From Nostoc sp. C052 (GTDB lineage Bacteria > Cyanobacteriota > Cyanobacteriia > Cyanobacteriales > Nostocaceae), in contig NZ_CP040273.1 in assembly GCF_013393905.1 (NCBI RefSeq), forward strand, positions 1-64,000: a stretch of 64,000 nt of DNA. The letters are read 5' to 3'. The position numbers and the translations under genes were made by a program. Positions 46,801 to 55,255 of the stretch are shown in pieces. Below the pieces are notes generated by a model. The model was not told the DNA's origin. It made no database searches and saw only the letters and a list, made by a program, of their open reading frames with translations. Position 1 is the first letter of the stretch; every line of letters begins with the position of its first letter.

Positions 46801-49011
46801 TTGGGTCGAGACTGGAATCCCACCGAAAAACACACGATAGAAATCAGAGCTTCTCACCACCCAGTTGGGCATGAGCGCCATGTTTCCAGGCTAATGTTTG
46901 TCCAGGATAGTGACGGCGAATATAAGGAATTTGCCATGCTTGAAACCAGAACCGCACAGCTTCCCATTGGTACAAAAGCGCAAGCTAGTTTCGTTGGCGT
47001 GGAACCCGCGACTGCCAAAGCAACTATTGGACTACCAGGAAACGAGCCGGTTGAAATTACTATCCGTGAACTCAAGAACTTCTCTTATGCAGGACTTGTT
47101 TTTAACGCCGAACCGGTCAACTTAGAATTTGGCACTGTGCCGATTCCTGATAAAACAGTAAAAATCAAAATTGATGCTTTGACCCTGGGTGAGTTAGACA
47201 GCGATTCTGCCCAACAGTTAAAAGAAATTAATTATCTCAAAAATGGTAATCCCCTAAAATTAAAGCTCACGTCAATCTCTGAGACAGGAGATCAAGCTTT
47301 TGTCCTGGGTGAGTCTCCCAATGGAAATCTCCTCAAAATTAATAAAATTAACTTTTATGATTTTTCTGGTCAGTCATTCTCGGATCGAGATTACCGAAAA
47401 CTGACTATCGAAACCTCAGCTTCTAAAACTAGAGATGCAGTATTTCTCAATGGTGAACCCTTGGGAGTGTTGCACTTCAAAAAAGACAAAGACGCGCTCA
47501 GACAACTTGGATTACTCAAAACCGGAAAACTTACACTCGCGCCTGCAATCATTGAAAGTAATTTTTCTGTTATTTGCGCTCAAATTGACCCTAATATCGT
47601 TGAATATCCCCAGAAGTGGACGAAGGAATTTCAGGCTTTTGGGACTCAATCGGTTAATTCTGAACAACAAGAGATGATTGAGAGTAGTGCGAAAATTCTA
47701 CATTATATTAAAGAGCGTCCTACTTTCTTATTTTCGACAGAATCAAACAAAAAACTTGGAGTCATGGGCTTGGCTGTTGACAACCAGAAAGCTGAGACTG
47801 TGACTAAATGGTTAACTGCTCAAAAAGTTGAATGTCAACAAGTACCAATAAAAGATGTTATCAAGGAAACTAAAAAAGGTCTAGCCGTATTTAACTTGGT
47901 TGATAGCTCCATCCCTGTCAAAACTTTATCGAGCATGACCAAGAAATTCGGGGCTGTGATTGAATCAAATAGTGACTATCAACAAAGAGTTAATTCCCTC
48001 GCCACACGACCGCAGTTTTTGAAACCTCCATCTCAATCAGCATTGTCCCCACCTCAACAAAGCGCTCAATTCCACCCAAACCAAGAGGTTCAAAATCTCG
48101 CCGTCGCCCCTCCTGTCATCAAAGGCAAACCGATTCCGATGAACTACCCTTTAATGATGCATGGTGAGCCGAACCCACTACCTGTAAATACTTGCATTGA
48201 TGCCATGCGCGGATATGGCAGAACTCACACTACTAGAGCTTATAAGCCTTACAAACAGTATGGGTTTAAGGAAGGCGATATAGCTCTGGCGACAGGCATT
48301 GATAAGCAAGTCGCCTTTCGAGTGGGTAAGCAGTATCAAATCACACCTAATATGATTGCTGACCCCGTTTATCAACAGCAATGGGCTGACATGGAAAAGC
48401 ACTCACCCAAAGCATTACCAGAATTATTCACCGAAAAACAGCAGGTGTGGGGACTACATCTAGAGCCATTGGGGGATTATGTGGACGGGAAAATAGTCCC
48501 ATTTCCTGAACCACAAAACAGAGCCGCACCCAACCAAGAAGTCCAATCTCAATCAGTTACTATTGATGATTTGAGAAATTGGTACAATGCCGCAGATAAG
48601 TTGGGGAAGTCGGAAAATTACAAAAAACGCATTGTAGAAGTTGCAAATGGGTTTAAAGCTGGTGAGCAATTATCAACCGAAGCGTTGACAGTAATGAATA
48701 AAGATAAATTTGAGCTTGAAGCCATCAGTCGGCTGACTCAAATTGCTCAAAGAATTGGCATGGTCTGGGGTAAGTCTGATGAAAATGGTACTCAAGTTGA
48801 AGGAAAGATTTATGACTTGGCTTTCAATACCCAGCAGAGAGATTTAACTATTTTGCAGAAAAATGGGGAGGTAATTTTAAACTTGCAATCTGGCAAGGTG
48901 CAGACTAATAAAGTAACTCCACAGATATTGCAAACTTTTGAAGATGTTAATACTCAAATTGATAAAATATTAGCTAAATCTCAAGCGCAACAAGCAGACT
49001 TACAAAGATAG
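43804..49011 (+). CDS. Predicted two-barrel RNA polymerase (cellular RdRP/YonO-like), 1735 residues
   Basis: In order: a segment DDSTEAQGENGGIINKENVF (124-143), QHRFGW (176-181) and FGKGTLRP (193-200, Lys195) resembling the first double-psi barrel of RdRP/YonO polymerases; NFRSPFLNSNGL (436-447) and RDYDGDCIGV (509-518), where Asp510, Asp512 and Asp514 match the metal-binding DxDGD of the second barrel; SDSISVGIINNQ (571-582); and AVDLFKSAKK (680-689), matching later RdRP motifs. I know these motifs from QDE-1-type RdRPs, YonO and RNAP beta-prime. Residues about 760-1735 are beta-rich, Pro/Gln-linked and unrecognised; a C-terminal part (about 1650-1710) faintly resembles the DUF3854 protein at 23182. 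The chemistry, DNA- or RNA-templated RNA synthesis, is inferred from these residues. Confidence 0.75.
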   Translation: MSLEFQHFDPRLNQWIHTDGDNQNTQSILTEKLDNTLLEFYFPDQQFSFGHIDEYSTPEDLRNHPNGHTLLLSSKTRLLYGSPECLKVIEKLCPDRKDRGAYGSIFLGGCKNSIHEELNILIVDDSTEAQGENGGIINKENVFKLVGDCYGQISTQLYDKLTKSEEQQDKSYRVIQHRFGWTETDGEDTKYRFGKGTLRPCSFDKIKYADTNDEPKIDLILPLSSFKGTDKDHPNKPTKPQIQPGLYKQKIWLGEKSQSERGKTAISQLLASFPQGIKDFAEELEVLAQKLAEAQNDPRIVAQLYCENYEKRKEFSEEQKKSLEQEIIESVKADTLGKQVENNSGEDLELNDESDESQKDDMFMYKLIKADLLGHQQLLETEKVKQELSRFVQGQWRDIAIGKTLTFDRGMIIPSKELKNGEICVTWIDENEKVLNFRSPFLNSNGLCVSNNKYVEDRLAPDGTDLQGIIVVSDEDHKRILARIEALEAQGIQHNEVNPLETESERQARDYDGDCIGVAKASLYPNLTAEAERRNLPQNAYSPTVKLKKQSFYDSTDGSQPPFEKIAIHMSDSISVGIINNQVTALEALESEIEVLKSYGTFEQKSNYLDQVSNHYETLFEQERQKDPKLIREEYKPYMQGVAEIAHSQRTPEMIQKAMDINRLMYREMIEEGCYQNQIAVDLFKSAKKPEMDKIRENSRYLYRDVNYIKDKKSRSVYLNTGITPKGYSPVELLISQTNKYFQESQLESRPIVQFKDLFKGVEFTPQQKFAAIAAKYEFDLKFNAAVRASRRRETESGPSAVVQTDSGTQLEITNLTREGHPLIWKAQTLNIRLDEIKFTNSERPHKLLAVAQIDGEVGSDGKPAYRNLGTVSQQSVTDHNLKAGMTIQGAKLLELKPELTRTQTKLLFALANDAAEAFYAKIPESEKLASAAAAWNICASRQDELEVARKENANPQAIAKKVSNFAFAAFPNEIISRLDKLQFTEPKLVTLNNEANQFLGRDWNPTEKHTIEIRASHHPVGHERHVSRLMFVQDSDGEYKEFAMLETRTAQLPIGTKAQASFVGVEPATAKATIGLPGNEPVEITIRELKNFSYAGLVFNAEPVNLEFGTVPIPDKTVKIKIDALTLGELDSDSAQQLKEINYLKNGNPLKLKLTSISETGDQAFVLGESPNGNLLKINKINFYDFSGQSFSDRDYRKLTIETSASKTRDAVFLNGEPLGVLHFKKDKDALRQLGLLKTGKLTLAPAIIESNFSVICAQIDPNIVEYPQKWTKEFQAFGTQSVNSEQQEMIESSAKILHYIKERPTFLFSTESNKKLGVMGLAVDNQKAETVTKWLTAQKVECQQVPIKDVIKETKKGLAVFNLVDSSIPVKTLSSMTKKFGAVIESNSDYQQRVNSLATRPQFLKPPSQSALSPPQQSAQFHPNQEVQNLAVAPPVIKGKPIPMNYPLMMHGEPNPLPVNTCIDAMRGYGRTHTTRAYKPYKQYGFKEGDIALATGIDKQVAFRVGKQYQITPNMIADPVYQQQWADMEKHSPKALPELFTEKQQVWGLHLEPLGDYVDGKIVPFPEPQNRAAPNQEVQSQSVTIDDLRNWYNAADKLGKSENYKKRIVEVANGFKAGEQLSTEALTVMNKDKFELEAISRLTQIAQRIGMVWGKSDENGTQVEGKIYDLAFNTQQRDLTILQKNGEVILNLQSGKVQTNKVTPQILQTFEDVNTQIDKILAKSQAQQADLQR

Positions 49012-49049
49012 ATTTATCCTAAAATAGCCCTTTTCAGTAATGAAAAAGA

Positions 49050-49263
49050 GAATCAAGCTATGAAGAACACTAGGGGTAGCTTATACAGACCAGCAGGAAA
49101 ATGTTGTGTTTATCAAGCGGGGTTTAGATGATGAAAAGTCAGGCACACTCGTTTGGGATACTGCACGGATTGACAATCGTTGTACGGAGTACCCCAAAAA
49201 CAGCGAACGCTCACAGGGCTGGTTCCGCCTGAAATTGGATGGAGAGGCAGATGTTGAAGAAGA
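49050..49263 (+). pseudogene. Truncated gene remnant interrupted by a repeat
   Basis: One frame encodes LGVAYTDQQENVVFIKRGLD and LVWDTARIDNRC, which has real protein character, but it has no proper start (the nearby ATG at 49059 is in another frame) and it runs into the dispersed repeat at 49262. It looks like the 5' part of a gene, frameshifted near its start and cut by the repeat. No family recognised. Confidence 0.35.
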
Positions 49264-49460
49264 ATTCAGAAGTCAGAATTCAGGAGTCAGAATCACAATC
49301 GGATTGGGATTCAGACCCCAACCAATTGTAGACACCGTGTAGACGATAGCGCAGCGTTAGCGACGCAGGAGCGTCTGGGGTTTTAAACCCGTTTATCCAT
49401 CCACCAGTTGCACAGAATTCAATTCTGAATTCTGGCTCCTGACTCCTGAATTCTGTTTGA
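49262..49460. repeat. TAAGAATTCAG-type MITE-like repeat with long centre
   Basis: Begins with AGAATTCAGAAGTCAGAATT and ends with TCCTGACTCCTGAATTCTG, the inverted ends of the same family. The centre includes a GC-rich hairpin (AGCGCAGCGTTAGCGACGC). Non-coding. Confidence 0.6.
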
Positions 49461-49519
49461 TAAAATCGAAAGAGTACTCTTGTGTGATTAGTAAAGAAAA
49501 TATATTTGGTTGAGATATT

Positions 49520-50305
49520 GTGATATTTCTTTTTCCTAGCGATTACTTCAATCCTAAAAAAGCGGATGCAGCCTACTCGGAGCAAGTTGCTTGTATACAA
49601 AATGCTGGGTTTACAACTGGTGTTATTTCTTTAGAGTCGTTAGGAACGGGTTCATCAAAGATTATTCCAGCCCCAACTCCTGGCTCAAAAGTGGTCTACC
49701 GGGGTTGGATGCTCTCGTCTGGAGATTATGAGTTATTAGTTAGTGTTGTAGAAAGTATAGGGGCAAGTGTTTTAACTTCTGTGGCTGAGTATCTAGCTAC
49801 ACATTATCTGATCAATTGGTATCCTTTAATTACTGGTTTGACTCCAGAGACTAAATTTTATTCCGTCGATGATGATTTAGAGAACCAATTGAATCGACTT
49901 GGCTGGGATGGATTTTTTATCAAAGATTATGTTAAGTCTCTCAAAACCTCAGTTGGCTCCATAATTAATCAACCTTCGCAAATCAAAACAGTAGTTGCCG
50001 AAATGCAAAAGTTTCGAGGCACGATTGAGGGAGGTATTTGTGTGCGGCGGATTGAAGATTTTGTGCTTGAAACGGAGAGGCGTTACTTTGTCCTATCTGG
50101 TAAACCTTTTGCTGCTTTACCAGATGAAGAAATTCCAGAGATTGTCTTTGAGTGTGCCAAGCGAATTGAGAGCCAGTTTTTCTCTGTTGATGTGATAGAG
50201 CGTAGAGATGGTACTAAGCGAATCGTAGAAATTGGTGATGGGCAGGTATCAGATATTATTGGATGGACGGCTGAACGTTTTGCTCAACTGTGGATTGATA
50301 GTTAA
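49520..50305 (+). CDS. ATP-grasp domain protein (DUF4343-like)
   Basis: A 261-residue protein of the ATP-grasp type. The C-terminal part has KDYVKSLKTSVG and VRRIEDFVLETERRYFVLSG as nucleotide-binding and central strands, and RIVEIGDGQVSD as the conserved metal/ATP-binding segment, where the Glu-x-x-Asp pattern is typical of DUF4343. Such enzymes ligate a carboxylate to an amine; the substrate is unknown. The annotated start is a GTG at 49520. It lies between repeats and insertion-scarred genes with no operon partner. Confidence 0.7.
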   Translation: MIFLFPSDYFNPKKADAAYSEQVACIQNAGFTTGVISLESLGTGSSKIIPAPTPGSKVVYRGWMLSSGDYELLVSVVESIGASVLTSVAEYLATHYLINWYPLITGLTPETKFYSVDDDLENQLNRLGWDGFFIKDYVKSLKTSVGSIINQPSQIKTVVAEMQKFRGTIEGGICVRRIEDFVLETERRYFVLSGKPFAALPDEEIPEIVFECAKRIESQFFSVDVIERRDGTKRIVEIGDGQVSDIIGWTAERFAQLWIDS

Positions 50306-50603
50306 CAAGCCCATGAAGTGGATTGCCAACAGAAAAGATATTGTTTAGGTTATAAAGTCTGAGTAAGAAACAAAAGTAAGCAAGAAAATTTTAACTTGCT
50401 TAAAACCCCAATGGAGAAGGCTTTCAACTCCTATTACCTTGCAACTTCCAAATGCTGCCGCAGCTTAAAAATTGCGATCGCAGGAAGCGAGAAACCTTTC
50501 AGTAATCAATCATTGCTTCAATCCGTCTTAGGTTGGCATCTTTCTTACCTGTTTTGGCACAGTTATGCCAAATATGCTAGATACAAAGGTAAAACAAGTG
50601 CCA
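50306..50603. other. Intergenic stretch without a convincing gene
   Basis: The frame at 50396-50779 overlaps the following membrane protein and has no family character. I see no repeat or strong promoter here. Confidence 0.3.
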
Positions 50604-51059
50604 ATGCTCGATTACGTCAGTGCAGGAATCGCGTTTTACTTTACTTTGCTTCCCGTACAAGAGTGGATATTGGAATTCCGCCTTGGTTATCTTGGTCGCT
50701 ACTGGAGCCTGATAAGTGTTGCTGGCTTATTCATTGGCTTTTTGCTCTGTGCGCTGATATTTGTGCCATTAATTATTAATATGGCGCTAGATCCGTTCAA
50801 ATATCCAGATCATTTGGTCATGAGCGGGATCGCTGCGGTGATTGTTGGTGCAATACTCTGGCTGGGGCAGTGGCTAATTCTCCGCCAGACTGAAATGACA
50901 CCAAGAGTTTTTGCGCTGATCAATACAGTAGTTGGAATTTTTGTCTTCTCTGTGCTGGTATGGTTCAATCAACAAAGTTGTCAGGGTAATCGCACTCATT
51001 TTCTTGTTCACCCATCTGTACAACTGACATTAATTTTCTTGAGAAAGAAGAGCTTGTAA
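50604..51059 (+). CDS. Hypothetical membrane protein, possibly 3'-altered
   Basis: About 151 residues from MLDYVSAGIAFYF; a start 13 codons upstream (50565) is the alternative. Hydrophobic helices lie near 10-18, 36-60, 75-92 and 104-124 of the shorter form. No family recognised. The last ~30 residues run over the 3' end of the convergent frameshifted gene, which suggests that the normal stop has been lost. Confidence 0.4.
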   Translation: MLDYVSAGIAFYFTLLPVQEWILEFRLGYLGRYWSLISVAGLFIGFLLCALIFVPLIINMALDPFKYPDHLVMSGIAAVIVGAILWLGQWLILRQTEMTPRVFALINTVVGIFVFSVLVWFNQQSCQGNRTHFLVHPSVQLTLIFLRKKSL

Positions 51060-51883
51060 CTGCTGAACTTGTTCAAGACTCAAACCCGTGACTTGTGAGA
51101 TTTCTTGCACAATCATTCCTCTTTTGAGTAAATTTAATGCAATCTCTTCTCTTGTTTTTTGAGCGCCTTCCTGTTGCCAACTTGTAACAATCTCCATAAT
51201 TTCCTCCTGTTCATCTAATCCCATTGTACTGATTGCCGCTTGAAAGACCTGTTTCTCAGTATCGTCGAGCCTCAAATACGTATCAACTCTTCCCCAGAAA
51301 TTAGTTGCATCCTTGCTGGGTCTAATTTTAAGGTCGCCAGCAGCCGCAAACATTCCGCCTTCACCTGTGGACGTTCTTGCTTGGAAATATTCATCTTTGA
51401 CATTAATGCTGCCGCTACCGGATTTGGCTGCGTGAGAAAATCGCGCCAACTTAAACGATTCAACTGGATTGCTACAAACTGAAATTCCAGCACTTTTAAA
51501 TCTCCAAAGGTGACGCAATAATTTTGGGGTTCGGCGCGTTTGGGTTCATCAAAAGAAAAAATTACAACTGGGTAAATCGGTAAATCATACTTTTCATGTA
51601 GGCGCGCAAAATATTTAAACATCCGCTTTGCAAAGGCTGTTTCAGTGTAAGACTGGTTTTCAACATGAATTAGAAAACAAGTATCTTGCTGTTGATAACG
51701 CACCTGCGCCAGTAAATCAATTTCCTTCTTTTCGCCAGAAGTGACATCATTAAATACTTCTTGGGGTAAAAGCTGGATGGAATTACGATCTATTTGGCTG
51801 GCTACTTGAGGTAGAAACAAATCAAGGAAATCAATAAAAAACGTAGATAATAATTCTTTGAAAAGGCGGTCGTGGTCAATCAT
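51030..51883 (-). pseudogene. Frameshifted PD-(D/E)XK nuclease-type (Rpn/DUF4351-like) protein
   Basis: The first frame (51272-51883) gives MIDHDRLFKELLSTFF, an EIDLLAQV strand and LIHVENQSYTE, typical of Rpn/YhgA-like nuclease-domain proteins widespread in cyanobacteria. It stops after LISGEELIRI. The second frame continues with VDTYLRLDDTEKQVFQ and ends with the family's C-terminal EISQVTGLSLEQVQQL. A +1 shift near 51285-51295 separates them. The gene is probably inactive, unless the shift is a sequencing error. Confidence 0.75.
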
Positions 51884-52044
51884 AATATTTAACTTTCATA
51901 ACAATCATTCTATTTTCAGGTTAAGATTTTTACTAAAGCTCAGTATTGCATATACTAAATATCTCTGCAATCCACTAGAATAAAGAGATGATAATCTGAT
52001 TTATGTATATTAGCTATTAAAACAGACTTCATGAGATACAAGCT
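51884..52044. other. AT-rich spacer
   Basis: No gene or repeat seen. It should hold the promoters of the flanking genes, which face away from each other. Confidence 0.35.
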
Positions 52045-52155
52045 ATGAAATTATCAGACTTATCAGCAGAAAGCCTAGAAAAAATTAAGGCAGTTAGATG
52101 GGATAGAATTATTGAGAAACATGAAGGGCCAGAAGATTGGGAATCAGTTCTCAGA
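52045..52155 (+). pseudogene. 5' part of a small gene split by the IscB element
   Basis: Encodes MKLSDLSAESLEKIKAVRWD and ends WESVLR at the insertion point. The remaining part lies at 53760-54032 in a compatible reading frame. Function unknown. Confidence 0.7.
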
Positions 52156-52159
52156 TGTC

Positions 52160-52391
52160 AGAAACCCCACCGATAAATCGGGGGGCTTGAAAAAGCCTGA
52201 ATCTGACCAGCCTAAGTTCAACTAACTATGTTATCGGCAAGTGTTCAAGAACTTACCAGGGGATGCGTAGCTAGTTTCCTGCTCTAAAACCAAATTGTTA
52301 AACATCTGTAACAGGGTTAAGGAAGTGCAATTTGGATAGTACCGACCGATAACTTTGGCGAAGCTAACATTACCCGCAAGGAGGGGCAGAA
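52160..52391 (+). ncRNA. Probable omega RNA of the IscB element
   Basis: The region directly upstream of iscB is non-coding and full of inverted segments, ending in GCAAGGAGGGGCAGAA before the start codon. Characteristic pieces are AACAGGGTTAAGGAAGTGCA and TAGTACCGACCGATAACTTT. IscB loci known from the literature carry the guide RNA here, its 5' guide coming from the flanking host sequence, here about 52140-52155. Confidence 0.6.
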
Positions 52392-53677
52392 ATGTCCAAA
52401 GTGTTTTTAATTGACTCAGAAAAAAGACCACTTAATCCAATTCACCCAGCACAAGCGAGGCAATTACTAAGAAACAAAAAAGCAGCAATTTACAGGCAAT
52501 TTCCATTCACCTTGATCCTCCGTAAATCAAGCGCTGAAGTTTCCGTATCATCTCTGAGATTAAAACTAGATCCCGGTGCAAGGGTGACAGGACTTGCATT
52601 AGTCAACGACGCTACTGGCGAGGTTGTATTTGCAGCCGAACTAAAGCATCGTGGTTTTGCAATTAGAGATGCTTTAACATCTAGGCGACAATTAAGGCGG
52701 AGTAGACGAGCAAGGAAAACCAGATATCGTAAACCACGTTTTTTAAACAGAACCCGCCCACAAGGATGGCTTGCACCCAGTTTGCAAAGTCGTGTAGAGA
52801 ATATTAAAACCTGGGTTGATAGATTGCGGAGATTTGCACCCATAACAGCAATTAGCCAAGAACTAGTTCGCTTTGATATGCAACTAATGCGCGATCCCAA
52901 TATTCAGGGCAAAGAATACCAACAAGGGACTCTACAAGGTTTTGAGACTCGTGAATATTTGCTTGAGAAGTGGAACAGAGAATGTGCTTATTGTGGTGTG
53001 AAGGATGTTCCATTTCAGGTTGAACACATTCAGCCAAAGTCGAACGGGGGTTCTAATTCAATTACAAATTTAACTTTGAGTTGTGGAAGATGTAACATCA
53101 AAAAAGGCACAAAAGACATTAAAGACTTCCTCAAGAAAGATCCCGCTAGGTTAGAGAAAATCTTGAAACAAGCTAAAAGACCATTAGCAGATGCAGCAGC
53201 AGTTAATACGACTAGATTTGCATTACTGGAGGTTTTAAAAGGAACAGGCTTATCAGTAGAAACAGGCTCAGGAGGTTTAACTAAATTTAATCGTAGCCAA
53301 CAAAATTTAGAGAAATCACACTGGATTGATGCGGCAAAGCAGTGGGTGTTTCAACTCCAATTTTAAATATAAAAGGAGTTAAGCCACTATTCATTACATC
53401 TAATGGGCATGGTTCTAGACAATCGTGCCGTACTGATAAATACGGCTTTCCGTCTCGTTATGTACCTAGATTTAAGTTTGTCAAAGGTTTCCAAACTGGA
53501 GACATTATCAAAGCTATTGTCACCACGGGAAAAAAAGTTGGTGAATATATTGGGAGAGTAGCAGTTAGAAGTACTGGCAGTTTTAATATTTCTACCAAGA
53601 ACGGGTTAATTCAAGGCATTAGCCATAAATATTGTTTAGCCATTCACAAAAAGGACGGGTATAGTTATGCGTTTTGA
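52392..53677 (+). pseudogene. iscB: iscB (RNA-guided HNH/RuvC nuclease) with a C-terminal frameshift
   Basis: The first 324 codons encode most of IscB: PLMP-type N terminus (LNPIHPAQARQLL), RuvC-I Asp60 (LKLDPGARVTGLAL), Arg-rich bridge helix (RRQLRRSRRARKTRYRK), RuvC-II Glu157, HNH domain with Cys198/Cys201, His212 and Cys231/Cys234, and RuvC-III His310-x-x-Asp313. After HWIDAA the frame shifts (53340-53345); the second frame continues with NGHGSRQSCRTD, GFQTGDIIKAIV and GEYIGRVAVRSTGSFNI, the expected C-terminal domain. So catalysis residues remain but the C-terminal target-recognition domain is out of frame. GGAGGGG precedes the start. Sequencing error would also explain the shift. Confidence 0.85.
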
Positions 53678-53759
53678 AATAAGTTAAGTTACACGGCGAT
53701 TAAAATCGCCTGCCCCTTACCCCCATATCTAAAGAAAGGGGTTTCCACGGGGCGAGGAA

Positions 53760-54032
53760 TCTGATGAACAGCCAGAATTTTTGTCAGTTCAAGGATGCCC
53801 GATATTATTACCTGTAGATAAATCACATCATCCTAATATCACCATAATCCGGTGTATCTGGAGTATGGATAACAACTGTGTAACTGTTTTTCTGTCTGAT
53901 ACTACCTATGAAGATGATCCTTTTTTCTCTGGATTTATGGCGGTATGCGATCGCTTGAAGGGAGAGGAATTTTTTTTAGCAGTTTTATATCATGAATGGT
54001 TTATTATTGAAAGAGCAGGAGTTTTTGAATAA
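53760..54032 (+). pseudogene. 3' part of the small gene split by the IscB element
   Basis: Continues from the 5' part at 52045-52155 with SDEQPEFLSVQGCPILLPVD, then CIWSMDNNCVTVFLSDTTYE and VLYHEWFIIERAGVFE. Joined, the host gene would be about 128 codons. Unknown function. Confidence 0.7.
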
Positions 54033-54080
54033 TCCTGTTACGTTAGGATTTTCAAATATTATTCAATAATAATTAAATTA

Positions 54081-55136
54081 CTATCTCATTAACTCTGACA
54101 ACATTTGCTCAAGAATATCTTCCATAATTGACTCGTCCGTGGAGCGCAAAGAAACTGGGCCATCAAGAAATTCTTGAATAGTGATTTTCTTTTCTTTAAA
54201 GTCTTTAACAAAATCCCGAATCTCAGAAACGACGTTAATTTGAGATTCCATTGTTTCTACAATAGCAGCCATAGCGTCAATGCCTTTTTTAGCAGCTTTT
54301 CGAGAATCGCAAACCATCGTTCCTTCTGGAGTATTTTTTGTCAAACGCAGTTCCTGTTTCAGTTTTTCATATTGAGCCAGAAGGATTTGATTGTGCTGTT
54401 CTAGAGTTCGGCATCTACGGGTTAAATCATCCTCGTTATTATTGTCAATAATTTCTAAGGGTTGTTGACTTCGTTCAATTTCAAGAAGTCTTGCTAAATC
54501 CCCCTCTTGATAGGCTTTATTGATTTCTTTCATGATTTCTGTGTAAGACTTCTGTGTTTCACTGTCTCTAGCTTTGTCAGGGTGAAAGATTTCAGCCAAC
54601 TTCAGAAATGTTTGACGAATTTTTCTTTGCTCATCTGTTCTAGCTACGGAGGGAGATTCTATAGGCTGTTGTGATTGCCAATTTTGATAGTGTTTTGAAG
54701 TAGTTTCCTCTGAAAAATCTCTAGTTGTATTTTCATCTTCATTATCAAACGGTTTGTCTAACTCTATATCTAAATGTCTACTATTGGGGTTTACACTGAT
54801 GACTCCTGCCACCTGTAGATTCCAGTAAACTGCTTCTATCTTTTTGAGGGTTTGTTTACCAAGCTTTCTAGTAGTAAAAATTTCATCAAACAGAGTATGA
54901 ATTTCCCGATCTAACTCAGCCATTCTTTGGAATAGTGGAGTAGCTTTAGTAAGAAATTCCGCACCAAAAGAACGCATCTGTTCGACAAAGTTCTTCAGTT
55001 CTGTGCGCTTTTTCTTGATCTGTTTGAGTAGTGATTGATGTTGTTTTTCTAGAAACTCTAAGCGGATATGTAATTGAGACAGAGCTAGCGGAGTTACTTT
55101 AATTGATTGCGATGGAACTGTAGTTTTTCGAGGCAT
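54081..55136 (-). CDS. J-domain protein with coiled coils
   Basis: A 351-residue cytoplasmic protein. An N-terminal coiled coil (about 25-110) is followed by a J domain near 168-210: FLKLAEIFHPDKARD with the HPD motif that stimulates Hsp70, then the helix EIMKEINKAYQEGD. A second coiled coil (about 230-265) and a helical C terminus follow. It could recruit DnaK to a plasmid complex; substrate unknown. No clear partner is in the window. First gene of the minus-strand block that continues to 63.8 kb, but with its own spacing. Confidence 0.7.
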   Translation of the reverse strand: MPRKTTVPSQSIKVTPLALSQLHIRLEFLEKQHQSLLKQIKKKRTELKNFVEQMRSFGAEFLTKATPLFQRMAELDREIHTLFDEIFTTRKLGKQTLKKIEAVYWNLQVAGVISVNPNSRHLDIELDKPFDNEDENTTRDFSEETTSKHYQNWQSQQPIESPSVARTDEQRKIRQTFLKLAEIFHPDKARDSETQKSYTEIMKEINKAYQEGDLARLLEIERSQQPLEIIDNNNEDDLTRRCRTLEQHNQILLAQYEKLKQELRLTKNTPEGTMVCDSRKAAKKGIDAMAAIVETMESQINVVSEIRDFVKDFKEKKITIQEFLDGPVSLRSTDESIMEDILEQMLSELMR

Positions 55137-55255
55137 GAAACACGTATGTAAGTTTAAAGTTTAAAATAGAACTGTCGCATTACTTAGGGAATGCGAAAAA
55201 AGACACATCTTGGACTGCCATAATTGCTAGGCGTATTCTGGTTTAATCGCGGATT

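Larger units (their letters stand above)
52156..53759 (+). mobile_element. IscB-type IS200/IS605-like element
   Basis: The element carries an omega RNA region and an iscB gene but no transposase. A hairpin near the left end (CCCCACCGATAAATCGGGGGG with one mismatch) and a stem near the right end fit IS200/IS605-type ends. No target duplication is expected for this group. Removal would restore an open frame of the host gene. Boundaries are uncertain by a few bases. Confidence 0.75.

Noticed and set aside
43804..49011. Interpreting the giant protein as a relaxase, topoisomerase or Toprim primase because of its DxD residues
   Set aside because: The DxDGD triad is preceded by the RSP and GKG segments and followed by the GIINN and AVD segments in the order of two-barrel polymerases; no relaxase His motif is present.
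50396..50779. 127-codon frame in front of the membrane protein
   Set aside because: Overlaps the membrane-protein gene in another frame and shows no conserved character.
52392..53677. Reading the IscB gene as Cas9 or TnpB
   Set aside because: It has the IscB N-terminal motif, a bridge helix and an HNH inside RuvC, but no REC lobe and no CRISPR array; TnpB lacks an HNH domain.
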